From Streptomyces roseoverticillatus (GTDB lineage Bacteria; Actinomycetota; Actinomycetes; Streptomycetales; Streptomycetaceae): a stretch of DNA of 64,000 nucleotides. The DNA lies in NCBI RefSeq assembly GCF_000719265.1, contig NZ_JOFL01000014.1, positions 62,001 to 126,000 of the forward strand, in the 5' to 3' direction. The notes beneath the pieces are model-generated. The model was given only the letters and a program-made list of their open reading frames with translations, did not search any database and was not told the origin of the DNA. This document shows positions 24,633 to 33,849 of this stretch, piece by piece; position 1 is the first letter of the stretch; the number at the start of each line of letters is the position of its first letter. Made by a program: the position numbers and the translations under genes.

Positions 24633-25261
24633 ATGCACTGCTGCGGTCGTTTGTGTCGAAGATCAGTACTATCGGCCTGCGGCCCCCGCTCCCGGCTGTA
24701 CTGGACCGGACTGGCAGTTAAAGCATTCCTCGTGCTGGTTGCCCGTATCGCCGCCCACCTGCCGAAGCCGGGATGCGGACCTCCGTGGACACTTCTGCCG
24801 GACAACCGCGCCCTGTCGGCCGCCATTGACTGGCGCACGAACTTGACCCACCGGTAGCTTGCCGACCTGTTCGCGGTCGGCGTCGCCACCGTCCACCGCA
24901 TCATCGACCGTCTCAAATCCGCGATCGCCCGACCCTTCACACCGCCCGAAGGAAGCCGGCTGATTCATGGGTGGTGGACGGCACCTCGATCCCCGTGAAT
25001 GGATACAAGGTGATGTCGCGCTCCGAGAACTACCGGCGCTCGGTGAACATCCAGGTCACCATCCGCGCGAAGGACCGGCGCGTCATTGTCGTGGGCGGCT
25101 CCTGGCCCGGCAACCGCAACGACATCACCGCCTTCCGTGCCACCATGGCCGATCACTTCACAAGGTCTTCAAGGTTCCCCGTCGGCGCCGCGGGCGCGGC
25201 GGCCAACAGCACTGCCCCGCACCGTCGCCGCGTTCCACAACCTCAAGATCGACTACGCATG
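24633..25261 (+). pseudogene. Decayed IS5-type (DDE) transposase
   Basis: Fragments in shifting frames with stops. In order: LLPDNRALSAAIDWRTNLTH, LADLFAVGVATVHRIIDRL, then VVDGTSIPVNGYKVMSRS with NYRRSVNIQVTIRAKDRRV and GGSWPGNRNDITAFRATMAD. This is the order seen in Streptomyces IS5-group transposases: HTH, first Asp, then GNRNDxxAF. The second catalytic block (ADGGYxG) is missing; the sequence jumps to a C-terminal-like VAAFHNLKIDYA near 25220. In-frame stops (for example near 24857) and frame changes show it is dead. The stretch 24598-24632 and 25262-25426 holds nothing else that I recognise. Confidence 0.75.
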
Positions 25262-25426
25262 ATTCACGGAACCGCTTTAAGTGTCCCGGCTGGCCGTGTC
25301 GCCCGGCTCCCCGATCGTACGAGCTCCCGGTCTCAACCAGACCGGGGGCTCGCGCCGTCTTCCCCGGCAACGCGGCCCGGGTAACGTTCACCCTGGCCAC
25401 GGGGGAGTGGGGGTAGAGGAAGAGAA

Positions 25427-26905
25427 ATGTCCAGATTGCCACGATGGGTCGGTGGTGTGGGGGCGGGTCTGACCCGCCTCGCCCGGCGGCTCGAGGAGCG
25501 CTCGGCCGAGGCGGCGGGCGCGGGCGCCTCCGGCGCGGCCGGTGCCGGTGCTCCCGAGCCCGACGCCGCCGCCGAACCCGTACGCACCTCTCCGCCGAAT
25601 CGTTCCGGCTGGTCCGGGGCGGCGTCCGTCCCGGACCCGGGGGCTGCCGGAGGGCTGTCCTCCGCCGCGCCTTCCGCAGGCGACTCCGCATCCGCCAGCG
25701 GTCCCGCGGACGACGCGGCCGGCGGCCGCGCTCACAGCGGCCCGCCCGCCGCAGGCGACCACGTGCCGCCGCCGCCCGGCTACGCTCCGGCGGTCCCGGC
25801 GCGGCCCGACCCCGTCGCCGCTGTCCCCTGGGGCGTGCGGGTCGCGGCCGAGGTCGCCTGGCGGCTGCTGATCCTGGCCGGCACCCTCTGGGTGCTGATG
25901 CGGGTGATCAGCGCCGTCCGCCTGGTGGTGCTGTCCTTCGTCGTCGGCCTGCTGATCACCGCCCTGCTGCAGCCCACCGTCGCCTGGCTGAAGAGACGCG
26001 GCGTGCCCCGGGGGCTCGCCACGGTCATGACCTTCATCTCCGGCTTCGTCGTCATGGGCCTGGTCGGCTGGTTCGTGGTGTGGCAGGTGACGGACAACCT
26101 CGACGACCTGTCCGGGCAGGTGCAGCAGGGCATCAAGGACCTGAAGCACTGGCTGCTGACCAGCCCGTTTCACGTCACCGAGAAGCAGATCAACAACATC
26201 GCCGACAACCTCAGCACGGCCATCGGCGCCAACACCAAGGACATCACCTCCGCCGGCATAGAGGGCGTCCAGGTGATCCTGGAGGTGCTGACCGGCATCC
26301 TGCTGGCGATGTTCAGCACGCTCTTCCTGCTCTACGACGGGCCGCGCATCTGGGAGTGGCTGCTGAAGCTGTTCCCGGCGGCGGCGCGTGAGGGCGTGGC
26401 GGGCGCGGGCCCGCGGGCGTGGGCGACGCTGACGGCCTACGTGCGGGGCACGGTGATAGTGGCCCTGATCGACGCGATCTTCATCGGCATCGGGCTGTTC
26501 TTCCTGAACGTGCCGCTCGCGGTGCCGCTGGCCGTCTTCATCTTCCTGTTCGCCTTCGTCCCGCTCGTGGGCGCCGTGGTCTCCGGCGCGCTCGCGGTGG
26601 TCGTGGCGCTGGTGACGAAGGACGTGTTCACGGCCCTGATGGTGCTGATCGTGGTGCTCGCGGTGCAGCAGATCGAGGGCCACGTCCTGCAGCCGTTCAT
26701 CCTCGGCCGCGCCGTGCGCGTCCACCCGCTCGCGGTGGTCCTGTCCGTGGTCGCGGGCTCCCTGATCGCGGGCATCGGCGGCGCCGTGGTCGCCGTGCCG
26801 CTGGTCGCCGTCACCAATACGGTCGTCGGCTACCTCCGCGCCTACGCCAGGGATAAGGCGGTGGCGTCGATCACCCCACAGGACGAGCCTCCCCCCGGGC
26901 CGTGA
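25427..26905 (+). CDS. AI-2E family transporter (TqsA/YdiK-type permease)
   Basis: 492 residues. The first ~135 are a Pro/Ala/Gly-rich cytoplasmic tail. The family core begins VPWGVRVAAEVAWRLLILAG. About eight membrane segments follow, with RLVVLSFVVGLLITALLQPT, VAWLKRRGVPRGLATVMTF, and the C-terminal family block AVQQIEGHVLQPFILGRAVR with VHPLAVVLSVVAGSLIAGIG. Members export diverse small molecules or ions, and the AI-2 name should not be taken as function. It is a conserved core gene that now lies between the TnpB/IS debris and the exported-protein island, and is followed by a strong terminator. Confidence 0.9.
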   Translation: MSRLPRWVGGVGAGLTRLARRLEERSAEAAGAGASGAAGAGAPEPDAAAEPVRTSPPNRSGWSGAASVPDPGAAGGLSSAAPSAGDSASASGPADDAAGGRAHSGPPAAGDHVPPPPGYAPAVPARPDPVAAVPWGVRVAAEVAWRLLILAGTLWVLMRVISAVRLVVLSFVVGLLITALLQPTVAWLKRRGVPRGLATVMTFISGFVVMGLVGWFVVWQVTDNLDDLSGQVQQGIKDLKHWLLTSPFHVTEKQINNIADNLSTAIGANTKDITSAGIEGVQVILEVLTGILLAMFSTLFLLYDGPRIWEWLLKLFPAAAREGVAGAGPRAWATLTAYVRGTVIVALIDAIFIGIGLFFLNVPLAVPLAVFIFLFAFVPLVGAVVSGALAVVVALVTKDVFTALMVLIVVLAVQQIEGHVLQPFILGRAVRVHPLAVVLSVVAGSLIAGIGGAVVAVPLVAVTNTVVGYLRAYARDKAVASITPQDEPPPGP

Positions 26906-26939
26906 CCAGGGGGCGGGATTATGTCTGCCGCCCATGCGG

Positions 26940-26973
26940 AGCGGGCTCCGGCCGTGACGGCCGGAGCCCGCTT
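26940..26973 (+). terminator. Strong stem-loop after the AI-2E gene
   Basis: AGCGGGCTCCGGCCGT pairs perfectly with ACGGCCGGAGCCCGCT and is followed by TTG. It lies 35 bases after the stop. Confidence 0.8.
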
Positions 26974-27287
26974 GCAGTGCGGACGGTGCGAACCTGCCGT
27001 AGCCGCCTCGCGCCAGAAGTCCGTAGAGCCTCGAAACTGAACTGTGCCGAAGCAGGGCACGGAGTACCCTTCCGGCCCGGCTTTGCCGCGGCATGGCCGG
27101 CCCCGGGGACGACTAGGCACAGCTTGCCGCCGCGACCGCGCCACTCGGTGCACTACGGAGATGATCAGTGCAACTCGCAATCAACGAGCATCCGTCCTCC
27201 GGAGGGGTCAGCCGATCGTGCAACCCACGCCGAAGTCCCTGGCCACATGCGTGTTGAGGTAGTGGCAAGAGTCTGACCCTGGGATGC
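26974..27287. other. 314 bases without a recognisable gene
   Basis: Mixed-composition sequence between the terminator and the convergent exported-protein gene. Short open frames exist on both strands but none has coding character or a ribosome site. It may be remnant DNA from the island boundary. Confidence 0.4.
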
Positions 27288-27791
27288 CTAGTTGCAGAAC
27301 GAGCGACGTGCATTGATGGCCATCGAGCCGTCGGCGGTCAGCATGATGGCGGTGATCGTCGGGCAATCGTCCATTCTGACCGGTCCTGCATACTGGCTAA
27401 ATACGCCTTCGTCGACCTGGCAGGTCGGATTGGTCGAGTTGTTGCAAATCTTCAGCTTCATTTGCCGCGCAACATCTGTGTTGTTGTCGAAGATTGCGCA
27501 TATGGTGTCACGCGGCCCGAGGCCGCCGTTCGAGTAGGCGAACAAGGTTCCCCACCTAATTGCGCGCTCAGGAAGGCGCTCCGCGTAAATCAGTTTGTAG
27601 CCCGAGCCGCAAACAGTCGCTCCCGCTTGGACGGCAGAGGGGCTGGCGGCTGCGATCTTCCTGGTCTCGTCACTCGCTCTGGCTGCTATAGCACTTGAAC
27701 TCTTCTGTTGCTCAGCAGCCGACGGGGTGGCGGTGAGTCCGATCAAGGCGATGGTTGCGGCTGCTGCTGCTGCCAATCGTGCAGTGATCAC
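27288..27791 (-). CDS. Small secreted protein, six-Cys, function unknown
   Basis: 167 residues from a GTG at 27791, preceded by GGAAGG. Signal peptide ~1-27 (RLAAAAAATIALIGLTATPS, then AAEQ). The mature part has six Cys (TVCGSG, DTICAIFD, LKICNNS, PTCQV, DDCPT, SFCN), enough for three disulfides, in a beta-rich sequence (YKLIYAERLPERAIRWGTLF). I recognise no family. An in-frame ATG upstream (27833) would bury the signal peptide. Base composition is less G+C-rich than the flanking core genes, fitting the acquired island. Confidence 0.7.
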   Translation of the reverse strand: MITARLAAAAAATIALIGLTATPSAAEQQKSSSAIAARASDETRKIAAASPSAVQAGATVCGSGYKLIYAERLPERAIRWGTLFAYSNGGLGPRDTICAIFDNNTDVARQMKLKICNNSTNPTCQVDEGVFSQYAGPVRMDDCPTITAIMLTADGSMAINARRSFCN

Positions 27792-28091
27792 GTGACGCCT
27801 TCCAGATAGGTTGATGCGACCGCCGGATATCATCACGGGAACTGAATCAGACCAAGTCTCTAGCCAGGTGGATGGCTGGTTCACGTACAGTTATTGGCGG
27901 GATCGCCACCATGGTGTAGCGCTGGAAGCTTTGGTGAGGCATCTAGGCGGCGCGATCGCCCAAGGGTTGTCCCAGCGAGGGTTGGGCAAGGTTCTAGCCC
28001 AAACCGTACTGGCCGTCAATGGAGTGACACCGCGTTGGTAGGCCCAATGACTTGCTGAGCGGAATGGTTGCCCTACTGACGCGGGCAATGA
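27792..28091. other. 300-base spacer in the island
   Basis: Lies between two minus-strand genes. There are open frames on both strands (27811-28041 plus, 27891-28088 minus) but neither has a ribosome site or recognisable motif. It presumably holds the promoter of the six-Cys protein gene. Confidence 0.4.
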
Positions 28092-28892
28092 TTATTTTGC
28101 ACTGTCCTGGTCGCGCTTGAACACTTTATAGTAGTCGACATAGCCGATTTCGAGCTTGAATGCAATGCCGTGCTTCCTGCGGATGTCGGAAACCGTTCGT
28201 GATTCGGGCTCACGTAGGAATCGTGTGACGGGGGGATCGTTGTCCATGCCGCTAGGCGGCTCTTCGATGAAAAAGGGTTTGCGATCGCGTACCGCATCCC
28301 AGGTCAACGTCTGTCCGCTGGTGAACAGTTGCGTCGGTTCCGGCGCGTCAGAGCCATGCGGATTCGGCCCGTTCCCTCGATAATATTCAACGAGCCTGCT
28401 GCCGTAGTTGTCATGCGCGAACGGTATGGTGCTGCCAGGTGTCCCCGGCTGAGACTGGCCGCGGTCGCCTGCGGTGAGGACCTTGTCGAGAACGTCACCG
28501 ATCCGGTTGCGGTCGGCGCCATAGTAGGCGGTAATGTTCATCGAGCATTTGATCTTGTAGGTGTCATGGCCATCCTGAAAGAACCACTGCTTTCCCGACC
28601 CTCCTTGGCATAAGTCGCGCACTACGACTAGGCCGAGGGTGAGAGGGGTGCGGTCGGCGTATGCCTGCACCACTGCCCGGAGACGCATCTCCGTCTTCTC
28701 CCGGGCCTGCGTTGCCTGGCTACTGTCCGCGAGCCTGCGTAGCTCCTTCGGGCTGGTGGCGGCCGACGTGCAGGCGGAGAGGGCGAACAGCGCGGCAGCG
28801 AGTAAGGCGCCGGACTTGGTCTGCGGGCCACGGCAGCGCCGTTGACGCCGATCGTTCCTTGCCGAGAGACGCGCCGCCTCATGCTCCTCCAT
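28092..28892 (-). CDS. Putative lipoprotein, function unknown
   Basis: 266 residues. The N-terminus is long and charged (~1-28), followed by a hydrophobic core and lipobox (LFALSAC), so the mature protein should be lipid-anchored. Beyond it: RAVVQAYADRTPLTLGLVVV, a Cys pair (RDLCQGG, IKCSMN), and a tail with FIEEPPSGMDNDPPVTRFLR and IAFKLEIGYVDYYKVF. No family is recognised. Two TTA codons are in frame (28805-28803, codon 30, in the signal segment; 28613-28611, codon 94). The ATG at 28892 follows GGGGAG. It is separated from the giant exported-protein gene upstream by a terminator, so it is a separate transcript. Confidence 0.7.
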   Translation of the reverse strand: MEEHEAARLSARNDRRQRRCRGPQTKSGALLAAALFALSACTSAATSPKELRRLADSSQATQAREKTEMRLRAVVQAYADRTPLTLGLVVVRDLCQGGSGKQWFFQDGHDTYKIKCSMNITAYYGADRNRIGDVLDKVLTAGDRGQSQPGTPGSTIPFAHDNYGSRLVEYYRGNGPNPHGSDAPEPTQLFTSGQTLTWDAVRDRKPFFIEEPPSGMDNDPPVTRFLREPESRTVSDIRRKHGIAFKLEIGYVDYYKVFKRDQDSAK

Positions 28893-28999
28893 ACCCGCCA
28901 CTCCCCTTTCTCGACCGCACTGTTCGTCCGAACACGGGTCTCCTCTCCCCGCCACTGCCGGCCAAACCGGTCGGGCATGCGGAAGTGTCCCTAATGAGT

Positions 29000-29028
29000 C
29001 CGGGGCAGCCCTTGGAGGGCTGCCCCGG
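29000..29028 (-). terminator. Stem-loop after the 1348-residue gene
   Basis: CCGGGGCAGCCC pairs perfectly with GGGCTGCCCCGG around TTGGA, 19 bases after the stop of the minus-strand gene. Confidence 0.75.
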
Positions 29029-29046
29029 CGTGATCGCGACTGGTCG

Positions 29047-32000
29047 CTACAGGCTCATGCCCGTCATCGTGCGCTCAAGGGAGTCCGCGTAGAGGCGCGC
29101 TCCCCCGATCTTCGGGTGGAAGGACTGAGCAGACAGACCGTACTGGTTGATGAGTGGCCAGTCCTTGATCGGCTCGTCAGACCTGACGAGTGTTTTGACG
29201 ATGCCGTGAACTTGCTCTGGGCCACCACACACGGCCTTGCCCGCGAAGTCGCTCTTCGGGTTGGAGAACCACGCCTGAGCGCCTTCTCTCTTCGCGTCGT
29301 CGACTGCGCCCTGCATCGCCGCGGCCAGAGTGTCGGCTGTTTCGTTGAGCCAAGCCGTCGACGATTCGGACAGCCCAAGACTGTTGGTTATCCTCAAGCA
29401 TGACCCCTTATCGGAGATCAGAGGGGGGTACCCCATGAGGACGATCTTCGCGTGCGGAGCTTTAGCCCTGATCTGCAATAGGGTTGTCGTAATGTCCGGT
29501 CGGACGATCTCGTTGATGATGCCCGGAACGGCAGCCTCCAGATTTTGCCCGACAAACTTCTTGTCCCGTCCGCCGAGGGGTCCATCCGGTTTGTCGAATG
29601 TCTTGTCCTTGCAGTTGCCGCCGCCGAGGGATAGAAGGCATTTCTGGATTATGTCAGAGAAACGGGAATCGTTGCCGCCGATGGAGATCGTGACCAGGCT
29701 GGTATTCTGGTCCAGATAACCCTGGTCGAGCTGAGGTATCTCGCCGCCATTATCTTGGGTTATCCCGTTGGGTAGCACGTTGTATGTGCGTGCACCGGAA
29801 CATGCAACCAAGTGGTAGTCCATGTCCGGGTTCAATATGTCATCCAGATCACCGATGGACTGCGACGTGCCCGGGAGTGCTGCCTGGCGCGACCATGCGT
29901 AGCGGGACCGATGGCAAGCGTTGCGCTCCTTCGGACTATTCTTGTCGCGGTAGTTGGTTTCCGGGTAGTAGTCCCGGTCGCCTTCCGACGCGCCTTCTCC
30001 GGAGGAATACGAGTCGCCCATAGCGACGATCATGTTCTTCGGCTTGCCTGACAGAGGCTGGAAGGCGATTGCGCCCCAGGCGATGTCCTCGTCAGCTGTA
30101 CCGTCTGGGGTGGTGTTCGACAGAGTCACGGTCGGCTGACCCGTAAAGCGGAAGACGCCCAAGCTGACCCAGCGTCCCGCGCGTTGCGTGACGTATCGAT
30201 CGTAGCTGTCGCTATCAGTGTTGAGGACGCGGTAGTGCGCCTGCCTCGTTTGCGCGCCGGTATCCGGCAAATGCACCAAGACTCGCGCCCAGTTGAGGCC
30301 CTGTCCCAGGGTCCACGTGCCTGTTGCGGTCAGCCGGCCATCGTCGCCGCCGAGATGGGGAACATTGCGGGTGTGCGTATACCAGAAGTGTCCGCCATAC
30401 CCGCCACCGACTGAATGCAGATCCTCCTTACCCTCGTAGTGTCCGTCCTTGTCGGCGTTGAACTGAAAGTGGAAACTTCCTGCCGAACTGACACGGCCGC
30501 ATTCGGACCATGTCTGTGTCCCGTCCGGTACCGAGGACACGACCTTCGCACCCGATGGGGCTCCTGTGCACACCGGGGTGCCGGCCTTCAGCCGGTAGCC
30601 GCGCCCCGGCTCGGGAATCAGAGTTGCGTACTTGAGGCTCTCGTAGCCGCACATGGTGGCGCAGGATTTCCATGTCGCGTTTGGCTGGTTCCACCAGAAC
30701 TGCTTGTAACAGTTCGCATCCGGACAGTTCGGCGGAGACTTCGGATCGCACCCGTTCTTGGCGTTGCAGAACACCTCCAGCGCCGGAGAGACCATCTTGC
30801 GGTAGTCCTTGTCGGTCCACCACGCGGGCTTGAACCCAGCCGACGAGAATCCGTGCTCGCCCGGCCAGTCTTGACGACCGTCGGTACCGTAGGAGAAGCC
30901 GGTGTCGATGGACCAGGCGGCCCAGCCCATTACCTTCTCCTCATACGGCCAGTCCTGCGGATGCGCGGCGTCCTTGATGGCTGAAGGGCCGTCCACGTCG
31001 GTGTCCATGAACGGGTGGCCCCAGCTCTTCTGGTAGAGCGGGTTGGCCGGATTGTTGTACCAGCCCAGACCCCAGTGCCCTCCGTTCTTACCTGCATCCG
31101 AGGCCCGGTTGAAGCCTAGGTTGTAGTTCCACACGGCGGTGAACCAATTCTCGACCTTGGCCGGATCGTCGTCGTTGACAGTTATCTCTTGCCCCTCGGT
31201 GTGGACCTCGTTCCACTTGTCGGCAAGGATCTGCATGGAAGCGGCGATGTTCGTGGCGTAGTCGATCGCGACGGCCTTCTGCACGGCAGGGGGAAGGGCG
31301 GTCTCCTTGTGCCCGTTGTCGTCCACCTTCTCGTGACCGGCCAGCCGCATGCCGTCGGTGACCTGCCCGACACCGTACCCGCAGTCGGACTTGTCCCAGT
31401 GGATCTGCCAGTAGGCGTCCGGATCATCCTTGGCGGCCTTACGGCCGTAGTAGCCGTCCGTCGCAGCGAGTGGGTTGCCCATCTGACCTGGTATCGAGCC
31501 CGCTTCAGCCTGCCAGAGGTTTGACTCCTGAGCCATGATGCCGAGCATCACGCTCGCAGGGATGCGTTTGCCGCCCTTCAGCGTCGGCGGTGGGAATAGG
31601 CCCTGCGGGTCGATCGTGCCCAGGCCGGCCTGATCGCGGTATCCACCCTGCCGCAGGTACTGGGCGCGCAACTGACCGCGGACAGCCATGTCGACAGCCC
31701 ACTCGACCTGGTTCGGCGTCGGCTGTAATGCCTGCGCCTCCATGTCATTGCGGGAGATGGCGCAGACGCGGTCGGTGTCACGCGGATCCTTCGACGTCTC
31801 GGTGTCCGCTGCGCGTGCCGACGGGGTGAGCCTCTTCTCGTTGATGGGGCGAGCTGGGGAGGGCTCCTTCCCGTTCGACGCTGTCGTTTCCGTAACTGTC
31901 TGCGTGATCTTCTTCCCAGTGGTGGTCGCCGTGCTGGTGACTGTCACCTCCTCTTCCCCGGGCATCGTCCCCCGGCTTTGTGGGACGGTCTCCGCCTTGG

Positions 32001-33093
32001 TGAAGCCCTTGCCTGCGTTCTTGATGTCTCCTAGCCCAGTGCGGACGCCGGGAGTGAGGACCGGGTCCACGGCCAGACGCCCTTGGGTGGATATATCGGC
32101 ATTGGCAGGGGCGTTGATCCGGGTGACGCCGGTTCCCTCTACCTTCAGGGAACCCTTGGGGCTGCCGGTGAGGAATGCCTGGCCTTCATCGCCCTGCGTC
32201 AGGTGGAGGTCGCCAAGCTTCCCGAACGCGACTACAGCAGGCCTGCCATGCCCATCCCACACCTTCGCCTGGGCGGTTTGCGTATCCTTGCGGTCGACGA
32301 AGCCGACCTTTCCGCCTTGCACGGGTCGGATGTCGAACGGGACGCTGTCCCCGGCAGCGAGACTCTTCACCTTGCCTGAGTGGTCGACGTGTACCAGGTT
32401 GCGGCCGCTCGCAGCCAAGGCCCCGTCCGCAACCGGCACAGCGCTGGTGATCTCACCCTTCATGTCCGTTTTGCTGAGTGTCGTCCCGGCTGTGTTGACG
32501 GTCAGGACGCGGGTTTGCGTCTTGCTCAGGTCGTTCATGTCCCGGAAGGCGGTGAATGCTGCTGTGTGAGTCTGCGTGTTGCAAGACGGGTCGAAGTAGG
32601 CGAGGGACGCGGTGAAGGGCAGCTTCTGTACCGTGGAGGTCTTGACGTTGACGATTGCGGCAAATGCGCCGCCCTGCATCAGGTCCGGTTTATTCGTAAA
32701 TGTGCGCGGTGCGTAAACAGCTGCGACGTGATCAGGGTCCATGACGCACTGGTTGCCGATCCATGAGTCTGCAGACATGCTCGGTTCGGCAAGCGCGGCG
32801 ACGGTCTTCCACTCGTACGCGTTGCTGCTGTCGGCAACGAGGATCTTCAACCCGTCGGCGTCTGCGGCGGCTGTCACGGCCCGGTCCTTGCTTGCCTTCC
32901 ACCCATCGCCGAGATTTCTGTCGGGATTTTTGACAGGCCCGGGTGGGGCTGGTCTGTCGTGAGGAGCGGTGCTCCGGCCGGTGGGCGGTTTGGGTTCCGC
33001 AGATGCGGGGGTTATCTGTAACAGGCCGCCGGATAAGGCGATGCAGGCCGCAGCAGCGGCCAGCGGCGCATATGCTTGTCTTTTGGGTCTCAA
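29047..33093 (-). CDS. Giant secreted modular protein: transglycosylase-like, golvesin-like and SGNH hydrolase domains
   Basis: 1348 residues. Signal peptide ~1-32 (PLAAAAACIALSGGLLQITP, ASA). Residues ~60-340 are beta-rich, repeat-like, possibly a propeller. At ~505-690 is a lysozyme-like domain (SVMLGIMAQESNLWQAEAGS with a candidate Glu; SDCGYGVGQVTDGM). Cys-rich spacers follow. At ~915-1010 is a golvesin C-terminal-like domain (TATGTWTLGQGLNWARVLVH, YVTQRAGRWVSLGVFRF). From ~1018 an SGNH esterase domain has VAMGDSYSSGEGA, TISIGGNDSRF and SFHPKIGGARLYAD, supplying Ser, Gly/Asn and His. It probably acts on wall or extracellular polymers. Three TTA codons (33036, 33021, 31728) point to bldA dependence and recent acquisition. 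Confidence 0.85.
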   Translation of the reverse strand: MRPKRQAYAPLAAAAACIALSGGLLQITPASAEPKPPTGRSTAPHDRPAPPGPVKNPDRNLGDGWKASKDRAVTAAADADGLKILVADSSNAYEWKTVAALAEPSMSADSWIGNQCVMDPDHVAAVYAPRTFTNKPDLMQGGAFAAIVNVKTSTVQKLPFTASLAYFDPSCNTQTHTAAFTAFRDMNDLSKTQTRVLTVNTAGTTLSKTDMKGEITSAVPVADGALAASGRNLVHVDHSGKVKSLAAGDSVPFDIRPVQGGKVGFVDRKDTQTAQAKVWDGHGRPAVVAFGKLGDLHLTQGDEGQAFLTGSPKGSLKVEGTGVTRINAPANADISTQGRLAVDPVLTPGVRTGLGDIKNAGKGFTKAETVPQSRGTMPGEEEVTVTSTATTTGKKITQTVTETTASNGKEPSPARPINEKRLTPSARAADTETSKDPRDTDRVCAISRNDMEAQALQPTPNQVEWAVDMAVRGQLRAQYLRQGGYRDQAGLGTIDPQGLFPPPTLKGGKRIPASVMLGIMAQESNLWQAEAGSIPGQMGNPLAATDGYYGRKAAKDDPDAYWQIHWDKSDCGYGVGQVTDGMRLAGHEKVDDNGHKETALPPAVQKAVAIDYATNIAASMQILADKWNEVHTEGQEITVNDDDPAKVENWFTAVWNYNLGFNRASDAGKNGGHWGLGWYNNPANPLYQKSWGHPFMDTDVDGPSAIKDAAHPQDWPYEEKVMGWAAWSIDTGFSYGTDGRQDWPGEHGFSSAGFKPAWWTDKDYRKMVSPALEVFCNAKNGCDPKSPPNCPDANCYKQFWWNQPNATWKSCATMCGYESLKYATLIPEPGRGYRLKAGTPVCTGAPSGAKVVSSVPDGTQTWSECGRVSSAGSFHFQFNADKDGHYEGKEDLHSVGGGYGGHFWYTHTRNVPHLGGDDGRLTATGTWTLGQGLNWARVLVHLPDTGAQTRQAHYRVLNTDSDSYDRYVTQRAGRWVSLGVFRFTGQPTVTLSNTTPDGTADEDIAWGAIAFQPLSGKPKNMIVAMGDSYSSGEGASEGDRDYYPETNYRDKNSPKERNACHRSRYAWSRQAALPGTSQSIGDLDDILNPDMDYHLVACSGARTYNVLPNGITQDNGGEIPQLDQGYLDQNTSLVTISIGGNDSRFSDIIQKCLLSLGGGNCKDKTFDKPDGPLGGRDKKFVGQNLEAAVPGIINEIVRPDITTTLLQIRAKAPHAKIVLMGYPPLISDKGSCLRITNSLGLSESSTAWLNETADTLAAAMQGAVDDAKREGAQAWFSNPKSDFAGKAVCGGPEQVHGIVKTLVRSDEPIKDWPLINQYGLSAQSFHPKIGGARLYADSLERTMTGMSL

Positions 33094-33287
33094 GAGGATT
33101 CCGTGTTCTCTTCGATTTTATGCGTGTTGGGCAGTGGCACGGCACAGCCTGCCCGGCTGAGCTGCCAGAAGGGTGACGGGGGGCGGTGTCGGCCGGTAAG
33201 TGGATCGCCTCAGCGGACTGAGGTGTTGTGCCTGCTCGTGCAGGGGTAGCCAGTAGCCAATGGCCGGGATTACGCGGACTTAGTGAG

Positions 33288-33675
33288 CTACCCAATGCTG
33301 GATTGCTGAGAATTCTCGCAAGGGTCTGCGAGAATGCGGAGCCTAGGTCCAGGTGCCGCAGCCTGCCAATAGAAACCGAGTGTGATCAGGAATCGCGGCA
33401 CGGGCCGAATTCGAATGAGGCAGGCTTGGGACGAGCCCGAGAAGGTTACTTGGCCTGTGGCAGTGAGTAAGCCCCGGAGTGAATCTTGCTCAGGGGGTTG
33501 CTTCGCCGTAATGATCCTGGTTTCCGAACTGACGCTGTACTCCGCCTTTGGGTTTATGCGGATCCCGCTCATAGGCCGCGTCGGCCGAAGCGGTATTGGC
33601 AAGGAAGGCGTCGACAGTCAGTGGAGAAATCGTTGCCAGAGATACCGCTTTAGCGCGCCATCGATAGGTGTTCAT
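33288..33675 (-). pseudogene. Frameshifted small exported protein (candidate)
   Basis: Starts at 33675 with MNTYRWRAKAVSLATI and a signal-like end FLANTASADA (Ala-Ser-Ala cleavage), then runs out of frame. The neighbouring frame continues with protein-like PKAEYSVSSETRIITAKQPP, LRGLLTATGQVTFSGSSQA and RPVPRFLITLGFYW to 33288. A single frameshift near 33555 would join signal and mature parts. No ribosome site was checked beyond local purines, so this is a reading of composition and signal shape, not homology. Confidence 0.4.
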
Positions 33676-33849
33676 CGTCCCCCCTGCGAGATCACGTTCG
33701 ATGTTGATCGCGTGTTCGGTGTGCCTGGAGTAGCTTACCGAGAGTGGGTGGGACGCATGAGTCGTCTTCGGCCACCAACAGCTGAGTTTTTAGCCGAAAC
33801 CGACCAGGACGTCGCCGACAAGTAGCAGCGGTGCGGGTGCGGGGTGCTG

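Noticed and set aside
22293..25261. One composite transposon carrying TnpB and the HTH gene bounded by IS5 copies
   Set aside because: Only one IS5-type remnant flanks this segment and no matching copy or terminal repeats are seen on the other side.
27811..28041. Plus-strand 76-codon open frame in the island spacer
   Set aside because: No ribosome site, no motif, and it overlaps the likely promoter of the six-Cys protein gene.
33382..33825. Plus-strand 147-codon open frame near the island edge
   Set aside because: No ribosome site or recognisable motif; it is antisense to the frameshifted exported-protein candidate.
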